Positions 1-8,321 of a stretch of DNA of 55,447 bases are shown one piece after another. The first letter of the stretch is position 1. Every line of letters begins with the position of its first letter. The translations under genes and the position numbers were made by a program. The stretch is from an uncultured Bacteroidia bacterium (GTDB taxonomy: Bacteria > Bacteroidota > Bacteroidia > Bacteroidales > UBA932), in the NCBI GenBank assembly GCA_902794005.1, contig CADBFO010000008.1, positions 1 to 55,447 of the forward strand. The letters are read 5' to 3'. The notes under the pieces were generated by a model that saw only the letters and a program-made list of their open reading frames with translations, made no database searches and was not told where the DNA came from.

Positions 1-84
1 GGCTAACCGCAAAATGTGGTTGGAATTCTTGAATTAGTGAAGAGAGAGATAAGGTCCCATACTGCAATATCTGGTTGGAAATAG

Positions 85-313
85 ATATGTATTCCTACCT
101 CTCCGGAACAGGGGGTATGGTTGGAATTAAGGGACGCCGTTGAGAATCTCTGTGACTGGTTTCATCTTGACAGGGACCAAATCAAATTGACCCGGCCTTT
201 CCTTCCGCAAAGGATGGAAAGCTATGATTGTCAGTGACCAACAACGGGAAGAAAACTACGAAGAGTATCTCCGATTACTTAAAGACTCTAATTTAAGTTT
301 CGCAAGTAGCTAA
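85..313 (+). pseudogene. Probable gene remnant with overlapping 29-codon frame
   Basis: One forward frame is open from 85 to the TGA at 235-237 and looks coding (amphipathic, with a segment reading RDAVENLCDWFHLDRDQIK). The same frame upstream is interrupted by a TAG at 82-84 and a TAA at 4-6. A second frame starts with ATG at 224 inside its end and gives 29 residues (MIVSDQQREENYEEYLRLL...), stopping at 311-313. The two are arranged like overlapping operon genes or like one gene broken by a frameshift. I do not recognise a family. Together with the AT-rich context this suggests the decayed end of an accessory gene, but chance open frames cannot be excluded. Confidence 0.25.
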
Positions 314-330
314 AAACGAAAAATATTTTT

Positions 331-338
331 TAACTTTG
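331..338 (+). promoter_or_regulatory. Bacteroidota -7 promoter box
   Basis: TAACTTTG fits the TAnnTTTG element and lies 28 bases before the start codon of the lipoprotein at 367, within an A/T-rich stretch. No clear TTTG -33 element was found. Confidence 0.5.
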
Positions 339-366
339 TCCTGGTTATTTAGTAGATACGAAGTAT

Positions 367-2247
367 ATGAAACGACTTGATACCCTTCTCCTTCCCCTGG
401 CCGCCATGCTGGCCATCCTGTCCTGTTCCAAGAAGCAGGAAACCACACTCGAAAACGTTCCCGAAGGTCCCCGCATCGTGCTGAATACGGCGGCGAAATG
501 GAACCAATTCAATCTGCCGGCCTATATCGGCGACCTCTCTGCCTATCCCGCCGACCTGCAGACCGTCATCGACGAATTTTTCCCGCGCCGCTGCGCCATG
601 GAGGATGCCAAGGTCCTGTTCGTCGGCACGGGGGAAATGGCTGCGAACGCCGCTGCCCTGGTTGAGGCCGCCGACAAGGGCGCCTTTGTCGTGTTCCCGG
701 GCAGCGTGGATGCCGCCCCGGCAGGTCTCTCCCCGGTCGTTGCCACCTTTGAGGAGGCGAGCGCTTATACCCCGCTGTTCCATTGCCACAGCAACTGGGG
801 GCAGGGCGTTACATATACGCTCTGGGCAGAGCCGGAAGTCGAAGAGCCCGAGGACGTGACGCCCAGCATGACCGAGGCCCAGTGGAAAGAACTGGTGAAA
901 CGCAACCAGTCTTCGGCCCCGGAAAGCGGTGTGGTCCTTTCCGACTATGACAACGAACCTGATTTCAACAAGAATTACTACCAGACCCGCATGCATGTGT
1001 TTGTGGAATGGCTGGAGAATGCCCTGCTGGAGCAGACCCTGACCAAGGCGGAATCCTATGAGAACATAAAGGCCAGCATCGAGAACCTCGGGCAGCGCCT
1101 GACCCACAACTTTCCCTATTCCCTCAGCAAGACCATCGACAAGGGGACATTGTGCGACCCGGACGTCCTGTCCAAGAGCGGCAGTCTGGACGTGGAATTT
1201 CGGATCTACCCCTGCTACCTCCAGTCCTCCAATGGCGACAAGGCCGGTGATTACTATGCGGTGGTGTCCACAGTCACACCGCACAACGCCAGCATGTGGG
1301 GACCCTTCGTCGGCAGCCACGGCGGCTGCCGCAACCGAGTCTATGGATTCTGGTTCAACAAGATGGTGATGTCGACCAGCCTGGTGAACAGCGACAATAC
1401 GCCCATCAGCGGTCTGGAGTACTATGACCGGCCCATACCGGAGAACAAGAACAGCTCCAAGCAGTATTCCAACGGCAAGAGCGTCTCGGTGACCGGAACC
1501 TTGAGCGGCGGATACGGCGGGAAGCAGGCCGGTGGCGTGGGCAGCGCCAGCCTCTCGGTCGGCGGCACCTGGACCAGTTCCACCAACTACACGCTCGAAA
1601 CCATCGACTATTCGCTGGATTCCTCCACCCCCACCGTCAAGTACAGTTATTCGACGAACAATGTGAAACTGACGGACGATTACGACAACTGGGACAAGAT
1701 CAACAATGAGGATTTCCCGGCGCCTGTCCGCACAGAGTTCTCCTCCCATGCCATGTGGACCTGGCACGTCCCCGGCAGCACGGTCCGGGACGGCAGCCTC
1801 GATGCTTTCCGCCTCAAAACCAAGATCACCATCAACTATGCCTCCTGGTACCATTGGCGCGGGTCGGCCGAATTTGACGGCAACAAGAAGGATTACGACA
1901 TCGACCTGCCGGAAATCAGTTGGAACCTGAAGTCACCGGACCGCACGCCCTGGGGATTCATCCGGCTCCGCAATGCGTCCACTTATGAGATGGCCCACGT
2001 CTCCTTCTATCGCGCCGGCGAGGAAAGCGGCACGCCGGTGGCCACGCTCTCCTACTCCTACAGCAAGGGGGATGATGCCCGGATGGCCCTTGCCGAAGGT
2101 ACCTACTCCATCAAATGGGACCTTCTCGACGGCACGACGCAAGAAAAATACGGCTCGTACATCTACCGCAATGTCAAGGTCCATCAAGGAGCCAACGCCG
2201 ATGCCGCCACCGTCAGCATCTCCTCGGTGGACGCCGAGAAACTGTAG
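367..2247 (+). CDS. Lipoprotein with leukocidin-like pore-forming fold (inferred)
   Basis: The 626-residue product starts with a lipoprotein signal peptide (lipobox ending SC at about residues 19-20), so it should be an outer-membrane or surface lipoprotein. Residues ~25-160 form an unassigned N-terminal domain. Residues ~190-525 follow the plan of leukocidin/hemolysin beta-pore-forming toxins: a Gly/Ser/Thr-rich amphipathic hairpin at ~365-425 (GTLSGGYGGKQAGGVGSASL, then alternating polar strands) matches the stem, a segment with FPAPVRTEFSSHAMWTW follows, and a strand ending EISWNLKS resembles the family's VNW end. Residues ~525-626 look like an extra beta domain. It stands alone, with its own -7 box. 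The family call rests on pattern, not alignment; another beta-sandwich surface protein is the alternative. Confidence 0.5.
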   Translation: MKRLDTLLLPLAAMLAILSCSKKQETTLENVPEGPRIVLNTAAKWNQFNLPAYIGDLSAYPADLQTVIDEFFPRRCAMEDAKVLFVGTGEMAANAAALVEAADKGAFVVFPGSVDAAPAGLSPVVATFEEASAYTPLFHCHSNWGQGVTYTLWAEPEVEEPEDVTPSMTEAQWKELVKRNQSSAPESGVVLSDYDNEPDFNKNYYQTRMHVFVEWLENALLEQTLTKAESYENIKASIENLGQRLTHNFPYSLSKTIDKGTLCDPDVLSKSGSLDVEFRIYPCYLQSSNGDKAGDYYAVVSTVTPHNASMWGPFVGSHGGCRNRVYGFWFNKMVMSTSLVNSDNTPISGLEYYDRPIPENKNSSKQYSNGKSVSVTGTLSGGYGGKQAGGVGSASLSVGGTWTSSTNYTLETIDYSLDSSTPTVKYSYSTNNVKLTDDYDNWDKINNEDFPAPVRTEFSSHAMWTWHVPGSTVRDGSLDAFRLKTKITINYASWYHWRGSAEFDGNKKDYDIDLPEISWNLKSPDRTPWGFIRLRNASTYEMAHVSFYRAGEESGTPVATLSYSYSKGDDARMALAEGTYSIKWDLLDGTTQEKYGSYIYRNVKVHQGANADAATVSISSVDAEKL

Positions 2248-2452
2248 TTCGGCCTTTTCCTCAGATACTCCGCTACAGGCAGATATCGCTCATGCCGGCT
2301 CCGGACCGTCTGGTGGGAGAAGGTCCAGTATGCCGCTCCCGCGCTGCCGGACAGCTCCGAAGAAGCGGTCCGGCGCCGCCTCGCCTTTTTCGTGCGTGTC
2401 TCTCTTTCACCTATTTCCAACCACAAATTGCAGTCAGACACCTTGACTCAAA

Positions 2453-2491
2453 AAAGGAGGGGATGGTCATTTCTAACCAAACCCCTCCTTT
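2453..2491. terminator. 10-bp perfect inverted repeat, possible terminator
   Basis: AAAGGAGGGG (2453-2462) pairs perfectly with CCCCTCCTTT (2482-2491) around a 19-base loop that contains a small GGT/ACC stem. There is no T-run on the + side, while the A-run before it would give a short U-run on the - strand. It lies about 205 bases after the lipoprotein; nothing coding was recognised between them. Confidence 0.4.
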
Positions 2492-2564
2492 CAGAGACTG
2501 TCTCTACTGAGATAAATTCAACCTAAAATTTCGGATACCCTAAAAAATACACAGAACGATAGGG

Positions 2565-2733
2565 AACGTTTCTTTTTCGCAAAACGGATATTCCGCTGAT
2601 AGTCAGATGATTACGAAAGCGTTTAAACAAAAAATCAGCGATTTTTTGTCAATTATCCGTTTAGGAACCACCATAATCAATTGATATACAGCGAGTTGTA
2701 AGTTAAACGTTTCTTTTTGTGATGAAACGGATA
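2565..2733. repeat. Duplicated motif and small palindromes in AT-rich intergenic region
   Basis: The motif AACGTTTCTTTTT followed 5-6 bases later by AAACGGATA occurs twice, at 2565-2590 and 2706-2733. An inverted copy of its end (TTATCCGTTT) lies at 2653-2662. Between them are GTTTAAAC (2621-2628) and an 8-bp perfect hairpin AAAAAATC-agc-GATTTTTT (2629-2647). The stretch 2248-2810 holds no gene I can support. The second motif copy sits just upstream of the phosphoribosyltransferase gene and may belong to its control region. Confidence 0.45.
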
Positions 2734-2810
2734 ATTTGTTATTTATTTGTAGCTCCGAAGGAGACGGATGGCCGATGTTGGCCGGGCGTATATCCCCTTC
2801 GGGAGCTGTT

Positions 2811-3647
2811 ATGAGTTCTGGCAATTGGATATCCACCGCCGCAGAGCTGCTGGCGCTGGCGATGTATGTATTTCTAGCTTACTGGCTGTTGATGAAGTTG
2901 GTCGAATGGCTGGCAAGGAAGACGGCGCGGAAGAAAAGGAACAAGCCGAAAGAGGATGAGTCGGCTCCCCACCATCGGAATTACGGGACGAGACGGGATG
3001 ACATGAAGAGCGGCAGGCAGTTCTGGCGGCGTGGCTGGTATGAAAGACGGTATCCTGAGTGGGAGCGGTGGAACGGGAAACAGACGGATTATGTGGGTGG
3101 AATGTTCCATGAGATTGGCATCGGGGGCTTTCGGGCAGTGTATTGCATGGACTATTACCCAAAGAATAAGTACCCGGTTACGGCATTGTCAGCTGAGAAG
3201 GTGCGGGCGCGGGAGTTTCTGCTTGGGATGAAGGATGGGAGGTTCTGGGAGAAATCGGCCGATATTCTGGAACATTACCTGCTGGGGCATTTCTGGAAGG
3301 ATGAGCTTTCCGCATGGGCGGTGTGCTACATTCCGGCGTCATCGGCCGAGAAGACGCGGCAACGCTTTGCGCGGCTGGATTCCCATGTGCGGATGCGGAC
3401 GGGAATCCGTGGCGGGCTGGACCTCATACGCATAACGCGGGACAGGAGTCCGTCGCGGGAAGGTGCGAAACAGGACGACACGACTTGGAATCTGTACTTC
3501 GACGCTGAGAAGATTCGCGGGCGGCGGATTGTGCTGGTGGATGACATCACTACGCGCGGGATGTCGTTTGTGCAATGCGCAAGGAAACTGATGGATTTCG
3601 GAGCCGTGGAGGTGGTGGGGTTTTTCTTTGGGAAGAGTGTTCGTTAA
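2811..3647 (+). CDS. Membrane-anchored ComF-like phosphoribosyltransferase
   Basis: The C-terminal half is a PRTase domain of the ComF type: WAVCYIPAS strand, an Arg-rich stretch (TRQRFARL), and the PRPP loop IVLVDDITTRGMSF near the end. The N-terminus has a single hydrophobic helix (LLALAMYVFLAYWLLMKLVEW) followed by a Lys/Arg-rich segment, a signal-anchor with the enzyme domain predicted in the cytoplasm. I chose ATG 2811 because it puts the helix at the N-terminus; in-frame ATGs at 2775 and 2736 are alternatives. Unlike comF proteins it lacks the two N-terminal CxxC pairs. Substrate unknown. G-rich, unusual codon use compared with the genome's core genes fits an accessory origin. Confidence 0.6.
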   Translation: MSSGNWISTAAELLALAMYVFLAYWLLMKLVEWLARKTARKKRNKPKEDESAPHHRNYGTRRDDMKSGRQFWRRGWYERRYPEWERWNGKQTDYVGGMFHEIGIGGFRAVYCMDYYPKNKYPVTALSAEKVRAREFLLGMKDGRFWEKSADILEHYLLGHFWKDELSAWAVCYIPASSAEKTRQRFARLDSHVRMRTGIRGGLDLIRITRDRSPSREGAKQDDTTWNLYFDAEKIRGRRIVLVDDITTRGMSFVQCARKLMDFGAVEVVGFFFGKSVR

Positions 3648-3665
3648 TTTTCAAGAAGACAAACA

Positions 3666-4079
3666 ATGAAGGTAAACAATTGGATAGCATTTTTCTGTGG
3701 AATTGTTGTAGGTGCAACAATAGTGTTAGCAGCCACTTATTACTTGGGGGAAAAGCCGCCTGCCTTAAATAGCAACTTTGGAATTGAACTATTTGAAGAG
3801 CCTGGGCAAAAGTTGGAAGGTATGGAGGAATTTCTGGTTCTTCAAGTTCTTCCGGATGGGTATGCCATCGCAATGGGCGATTTATTTCGTTCAGTTCTGA
3901 TTCCTCCTCTTAAAAATGGGAAATACTACGATTTCCAGAATGTCAAATTGCCGAAGGGCAAATGCGTCAGGCAAATAGGTGTTTATCGCTACGTGAACGA
4001 TGATGATTTTATCAAAACAATTCCTGTAATAGGTTTTTATCCTGATGTGGAGAATCAACTAGTGAAAAAGAAACGCTAA
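3666..4079 (+). CDS. Small membrane-anchored hypothetical protein
   Basis: The 137-residue product has one N-terminal hydrophobic segment (IAFFCGIVVGATIVLAATYY) and a soluble remainder ending in a basic KKKR tail. It starts 18 bases after the phosphoribosyltransferase and is probably cotranscribed with it. Its DNA is clearly more AT-rich than the rest of the window, which suggests recent acquisition. I recognise no family; the soluble part (residues ~30-137) contains a run of short hydrophobic strands (EFLVLQVLPDGYAIAMG) that could form a small beta domain. Confidence 0.6.
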   Translation: MKVNNWIAFFCGIVVGATIVLAATYYLGEKPPALNSNFGIELFEEPGQKLEGMEEFLVLQVLPDGYAIAMGDLFRSVLIPPLKNGKYYDFQNVKLPKGKCVRQIGVYRYVNDDDFIKTIPVIGFYPDVENQLVKKKR

Positions 4080-4162
4080 TCAAATATTGCCGAGCAGGGT
4101 TATTCAATGGTGACGGGCTCTGTGGGTGCGCGGCCCGAGGGACAGTCTGGTGCCGGCTAAAA

Positions 4163-4577
4163 CCTTGCCACGTTGACAGAAAAACAGCCCCCTGCGCCAC
4201 TCCAAGTGTCAACGCAGCAGCAAAACAGCCCGATTCCGGGAAAAACCTTGCCACGTTGACAGAAAAACGCCCCCCAGCGCAGCTCCAGGTGTCAACGCGG
4301 CAGCAAAACAGCCCGATTCCGGGAAGAACCTTGCCACGTTGACAGAAAAACGCCCCCTAACGCCCCTCCAAGTGTCAACGCGGCAGCAAAACACCCCGAT
4401 TCCGGTAAAAACCTTGCCACGTTGACAGAAAAACGCCCCCTGCGCCACTCCAGATGTCTACGCGGCAAGGAAGCCCCCCGAAATACCCGTTAAAGCTGCC
4501 ACGTTGACACAAAATCACCATTCCACGGCACTCCGGGCGTCAACGCGGCAGCAAAACAGCCCGGGCAGCCGCTCGAT
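4163..4577. repeat. Five tandem 83-bp repeats, each with an internal inverted repeat
   Basis: The sequence (C)CTTGCCACGTTGACA recurs at 4163, 4246, 4329, 4412 and (as GCTGCCACGTTGACAC) 4495, exactly 83 bases apart each time. In each unit CGTTGACA is followed about 28 bases later by TGTCAACG, so each transcript unit could form a hairpin flanked by AAAACAGCCCGATTCCGG-type sequence. Copies 4 and 5 carry changes in the right arm. Because 83 is not a multiple of three, the array cannot encode a repeat protein in one frame. It fills the space between the small membrane protein and the convergent phosphoesterase gene. Confidence 0.9.
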
Positions 4578-4598
4578 TCCTGCCGCAAAGCCAAAGGC

Positions 4599-6062
4599 TC
4601 AGTAGCCGAAGCGGTAGTCGTAATCGGCCCCGCCGGCACCGATGCGGAAGGTGTGCACCTCGCGGGTGGCAGGCTTGACGGCCACCACATCGATGCAGAG
4701 GGTTTGCCTGTAGTCAAAGTAGGCGTGTTTCTGTCCGGGCATCATCACGTCCGGACTCACCCAGCCGTAACCCTGTGAGACATAGTAGTTCACACCGTCG
4801 GCCACCTCATGGAAGTTCACATGGGTGTCTCCCGTGAACAGGCCCACCAGGTTCACCTTGTCTTTGTAGGAGGCCAGGAAATCCATCATCTTGGACGACT
4901 GCTCCTTCTTCACGGGGTTCATGGAAACCATGTTCCAGACACCCAGCGGATGGGGCATCCAGTGGGAGAGCAGCAGCACGTGCATGTCAGAAGGTGTCCG
5001 GTCCAGCACGCCGGAGAGCCATTCCAGCTGAGGGTCTCCGTAGGAATAATAGTAATCGCCCTTGGTGGCGCTGGATTCGCTGTTCAGGAAAATCACCCGG
5101 AAATTTTTCCCGGGGATGTCCAGATAACCGTAGGTTTTCCCCGGAGTGAGATGGAGATTCCCTCCCGCACGGGCCTCCCAGGGCTTCTGGAAGAAATCGG
5201 ACAGATACTCTTCCGTGAGCCATTTTCCGGCGCCGCCGTCCCAGTCATGGTTGCCGGGCGCGTAAACCCAAAGGCCGTCGTATTTAAGCATCCCTTCCTT
5301 GATTTTGTCCAGGATAAAACGGGCATAGGTGGAATCCACCGTTGCGGGATAGGCGTTGAGGCCGATATCGCCGAGGTTCGCCATGAAGTCGGCCCCGAAC
5401 ATCTTGGCGGCCTTGGCGGCATACCCCACGTGCTTGTAGGTGAAATTGCCGGCGGTATGGACGTCGGTGATGATGGGGAACACCACCGTCTCGTCCTTTC
5501 CCTTCCACTCCCGGAAACGCTTCAGGGCCTCGCGCACCTGCGGTTTCACAAAGCGCTTCCGGCTGGTGAGCTTGTCTTCCAACTGGAAAACCCGGTCGTT
5601 GTATTCCCGTTCCGCGATGGTGGGGGTGGAATACTTGAAGGACAGGGTCTGCCCCTTGTCAAAGTCGAAGAATTCGATTTTAATCCGGTGCAGTCCTTTC
5701 CCCAGCGTCTTTTCGGCCTTCTTCTCGATGGGGCCGTGGGCACCGTCGTTTTCGATGAGAAGTTCATCGTCCACATACAGTTTGCTGCCGTCGTCCGTGG
5801 CGAGGGTGAAGGAATAGGGTTCTTCCTTCTTCACGTTCAGGGGAGCTTCGAACAAGACGCAGAAATGGTTCTTGGTGTCGTCAATGTCCACCAGGTCCAG
5901 GTTCCATTTGGTTCCCTGTATGTCGGGCTCTCCCAGCGTGGAGAAATCCGGCAGATGTCTCTGTGGCCAGTCATGCCAGATTTTGAAACTGACCTCGGGT
6001 TTTGGGGAGCAGGCGGCCAAGGCAAGCAGGGCTCCCAGCGCAAAGAGGTTTTTTCTTTTCAT
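4599..6062 (-). CDS. PA14-like / calcineurin-type metallophosphoesterase lipoprotein
   Basis: The 487-residue product has a lipoprotein signal (lipobox LAAC at ~15-18). Residues ~25-165 look like a PA14-type beta domain (FTLATDDGSKLYVDDELLIEN), typically a carbohydrate-binding module. Residues ~190-470 are a calcineurin-like phosphoesterase with the metal-binding blocks ITDVH, NLGDIG, APGNHDWD, LSHWMPH and FTGDTHVN. It is probably exported to the cell envelope. It lies 4 bases downstream of a GH3 glycosidase gene on the same strand, so the pair may act on a phosphorylated or glycosylated substrate; the substrate itself cannot be read from the sequence. Confidence 0.85.
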   Translation of the reverse strand: MKRKNLFALGALLALAACSPKPEVSFKIWHDWPQRHLPDFSTLGEPDIQGTKWNLDLVDIDDTKNHFCVLFEAPLNVKKEEPYSFTLATDDGSKLYVDDELLIENDGAHGPIEKKAEKTLGKGLHRIKIEFFDFDKGQTLSFKYSTPTIAEREYNDRVFQLEDKLTSRKRFVKPQVREALKRFREWKGKDETVVFPIITDVHTAGNFTYKHVGYAAKAAKMFGADFMANLGDIGLNAYPATVDSTYARFILDKIKEGMLKYDGLWVYAPGNHDWDGGAGKWLTEEYLSDFFQKPWEARAGGNLHLTPGKTYGYLDIPGKNFRVIFLNSESSATKGDYYYSYGDPQLEWLSGVLDRTPSDMHVLLLSHWMPHPLGVWNMVSMNPVKKEQSSKMMDFLASYKDKVNLVGLFTGDTHVNFHEVADGVNYYVSQGYGWVSPDVMMPGQKHAYFDYRQTLCIDVVAVKPATREVHTFRIGAGGADYDYRFGY

Positions 6063-6066
6063 GGGG

Positions 6067-8316
6067 TTATCGTTTAGAGGTGTAGTTCTTGCCTTTGCTC
6101 AGTTTGAGGGGAAGCGATGCGGCGGGGGCCTGGCAGTTTGCCCCGAAATAGACGGTGTAGCTTCCCTTGGCGGTTTCCCAGCGGGAAAGCGCCTCGTTGT
6201 AAGAGGCCAGGTCCCTCAGCGGGAAGGAGCATTCCACCACCTGGCTTTCTCCGGGCTGCAGGAGACGGGTTTTCCCGAAGGCCCTCAGCTCCCTTTCGGG
6301 CTTGTGGGCAAAACTGCCCAGGGGGGCGTGGACATAGATGCCGACGGCCTCCTTGCCGGCCACGGCGCCCGTGTTGGTGACGGTTATGGAGGCGGTCACC
6401 CGCTGGCCCGACAGCTTTACCGTCGGCCGGGAATAGGCGAATGTGGTATAGCTGAGGCCGAATCCGAAAGGATAGGAAACCGCCTGGCCGCGCGTCACGA
6501 AATGACGGTAGCCCACATAGATTCCTTCGGTGTAGTCTGTGTAGCTGATGTTTTTGGGATCCATTCCGCGCCTTTCCGGGTGAACAGCGCTTTCATTGGC
6601 CTTCTCGCTGACAAAGTTGTACGGGAAGTCTTCGGCTCCGGCGATGTCGAAATAATCCAGGGGGAAGGTCATGGGCAGCCTTCCCGAAGGATTTACCCGG
6701 CCCGTGAGGACATCGGCAATGGCGTTTCCGCCCTCCTCTCCGGGAAGCCAGGCGCAGAGGATAGCGTCCGGCAGGTCTTTCCAGGAGGCGGTTTCCACCA
6801 CGCCGCATACGTTCAAGACCACCACCACCTTCTTGCCGGCGGCATGGAACAGCTCGCAGACGTTTTCCAGAAGGTTCACCTCCTCTTCCTGCAGCAGGAA
6901 ATCCTTCCCCAGAATGCGGTCCCGGGCCTCTCCGGAAACGCGTCCCAGCGTGATGACGGCCACATCGGCCTCTTTTTCCACCCGCTCCAGCAGGCTGCGG
7001 GTTATTTCCAGTTCCGGTTTCTGCGGCCGGCCCACGTGTACGTTCACCTTGTGGTTCAGGGTGAGATCCGCTTCGGCGAAGGCGGCATAGCCCTTGTACA
7101 GTTTCTCCAGGCCGGGGTCTGTCGAGAAGCCGGCGCCCTTCAGCGCTTCGTTCACCTGGACCACGTAGGGGCAGTTCACAAACGCGGCGCCGTTTCCGCC
7201 GGGGAGGAGGTCGTAGGAATAAACCCCGAACAGGGCGACCTTGGAGGGGGAGAGCGGAAGGGCGCCTTCATTTTTGAGCAGCACCATTCCTTCGGCCGCC
7301 GTAGCGCGTGCCAGGGCGGCATGGGCCTCCAGGTCGGTCTTCAGCGGGGCCTTGAAGTCTTTCTTCCGGAAAGAGACGGACTTCGTAACCAGTTCCAGGA
7401 CCTTCGTTGCGGCGAAGTCCAGGTCTTCCATAGCAAGGCTTCCGTCCTCCAGGCTGGCCAGGATGTGCTCTGTCTGGCTGTACGTGCCTCCCATCAGCAG
7501 ATTGGAGCCTGCGTGCAGCTGCAAGGGCGTGTTCCTTTTCCCCGTCCAGTCCGTGACCACCAGGCCTTCGTAGCCGAAGTCTTTCCTGAGGATGCCGGTA
7601 AGAAGGCCATAGCTCTCCTGGGTATATTCTCCGTTCAGGTAATTGTAGGAGGCCATCACCGTCCAGGGGGCCGATTCCCTCAGGCAAATCTCGAAGCCCC
7701 GGGTATAGAGCTCCCGCAGCGTACGGGTGTCCATCCGGGCGTCTCCGTCCAGGCGGTTGGTCTCCTGGTTGTTGGCGGCAAAATGTTTGGCCGATGTGCC
7801 GATGCCCGTTTCCTGGACACCGTTGATATAGGCGGCGGCAATGGAACCGCTCAGGAGCGGATCTTCGGAGAAATACTCAAAATTCCTTCCGTTCAAAGGG
7901 TTGCGAAGCAGATTCATGCCCGGGGCCAGGATCACGTCACCTCCCATATCCAGGGTTTCCTGGCCGATTCCCCGGCCCACGCGGGCGGCGGTTTCCCGGT
8001 CCCAGGACGCGGCCACCAGCAGGCCGGTGGGGAAACAGGTGGTGAAACGGTCCTCCAGCCTTACGCCGACCGGACCGTCCATCATCACCACGGAAGGAAT
8101 CCCGTACTGCGGGAAGGGATGCGTAAGGCCGGCGGTTCCCGGAAGCCCCGGGGAATATCCCTCGCAGGCGTTGTTGAACCCCACTACCAGCAGGGCTTTT
8201 TCCCGGGGGCTCATGGCCTTTACCACTTCGGGGATGTTCTTTTCGTTCAGTTTGGGCTGGGCCGCAAGGCTTGTCGCCATCAACAGGCAGGACAGGAGTA
8301 AGAGTTTCGTTTTCAT
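6067..8316 (-). CDS. Glycoside hydrolase family 3 beta-glucosidase-like enzyme
   Basis: 749 residues with an N-terminal signal peptide ending TSLAAQ. The GH3 (alpha/beta)8 domain contains KHFAANNQETNR (~177-188) and the nucleophile motif GLVVTDW with Asp at ~256. The (alpha/beta)6 sandwich follows (TAAEGMVLLKNEGALPL, AWLPGEEGGNAIADVL, NPSGRLPMTFP), then a C-terminal fibronectin-III-like domain. Length and order are those of the beta-glucosidase/xylosidase branch. Probably periplasmic, cleaving terminal beta-linked sugars from oligosaccharides. It lies between radA (6 bases upstream) and the phosphoesterase (4 bases downstream), so all three may share a transcript starting at the radA promoter. 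Confidence 0.92.
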   Translation of the reverse strand: MKTKLLLLSCLLMATSLAAQPKLNEKNIPEVVKAMSPREKALLVVGFNNACEGYSPGLPGTAGLTHPFPQYGIPSVVMMDGPVGVRLEDRFTTCFPTGLLVAASWDRETAARVGRGIGQETLDMGGDVILAPGMNLLRNPLNGRNFEYFSEDPLLSGSIAAAYINGVQETGIGTSAKHFAANNQETNRLDGDARMDTRTLRELYTRGFEICLRESAPWTVMASYNYLNGEYTQESYGLLTGILRKDFGYEGLVVTDWTGKRNTPLQLHAGSNLLMGGTYSQTEHILASLEDGSLAMEDLDFAATKVLELVTKSVSFRKKDFKAPLKTDLEAHAALARATAAEGMVLLKNEGALPLSPSKVALFGVYSYDLLPGGNGAAFVNCPYVVQVNEALKGAGFSTDPGLEKLYKGYAAFAEADLTLNHKVNVHVGRPQKPELEITRSLLERVEKEADVAVITLGRVSGEARDRILGKDFLLQEEEVNLLENVCELFHAAGKKVVVVLNVCGVVETASWKDLPDAILCAWLPGEEGGNAIADVLTGRVNPSGRLPMTFPLDYFDIAGAEDFPYNFVSEKANESAVHPERRGMDPKNISYTDYTEGIYVGYRHFVTRGQAVSYPFGFGLSYTTFAYSRPTVKLSGQRVTASITVTNTGAVAGKEAVGIYVHAPLGSFAHKPERELRAFGKTRLLQPGESQVVECSFPLRDLASYNEALSRWETAKGSYTVYFGANCQAPAASLPLKLSKGKNYTSKR

Positions 8317-8321
8317 ATCGC

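Noticed and set aside
349-1854. Long open frame opposite the leukocidin-like lipoprotein
   Set aside because: It mirrors the real gene's codons, has no homology signal or signal peptide, and the plus-strand frame has a lipobox and promoter box.
4209-4448. Repetitive minus-strand frame in the 83-bp array
   Set aside because: The 83-bp period shifts the frame at each unit, so no constant repeat protein results.
4163-4577. Integron attC or CRISPR array
   Set aside because: The arms do not fit the attC core, no cassette genes or integrase are present, and units lack the constant-repeat/variable-spacer pattern of CRISPR.
5872-8301. Very long plus-strand frame across the phosphoesterase and GH3 genes
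   Set aside because: It spans two well-recognised minus-strand genes; long antisense frames are expected in GC-rich DNA.
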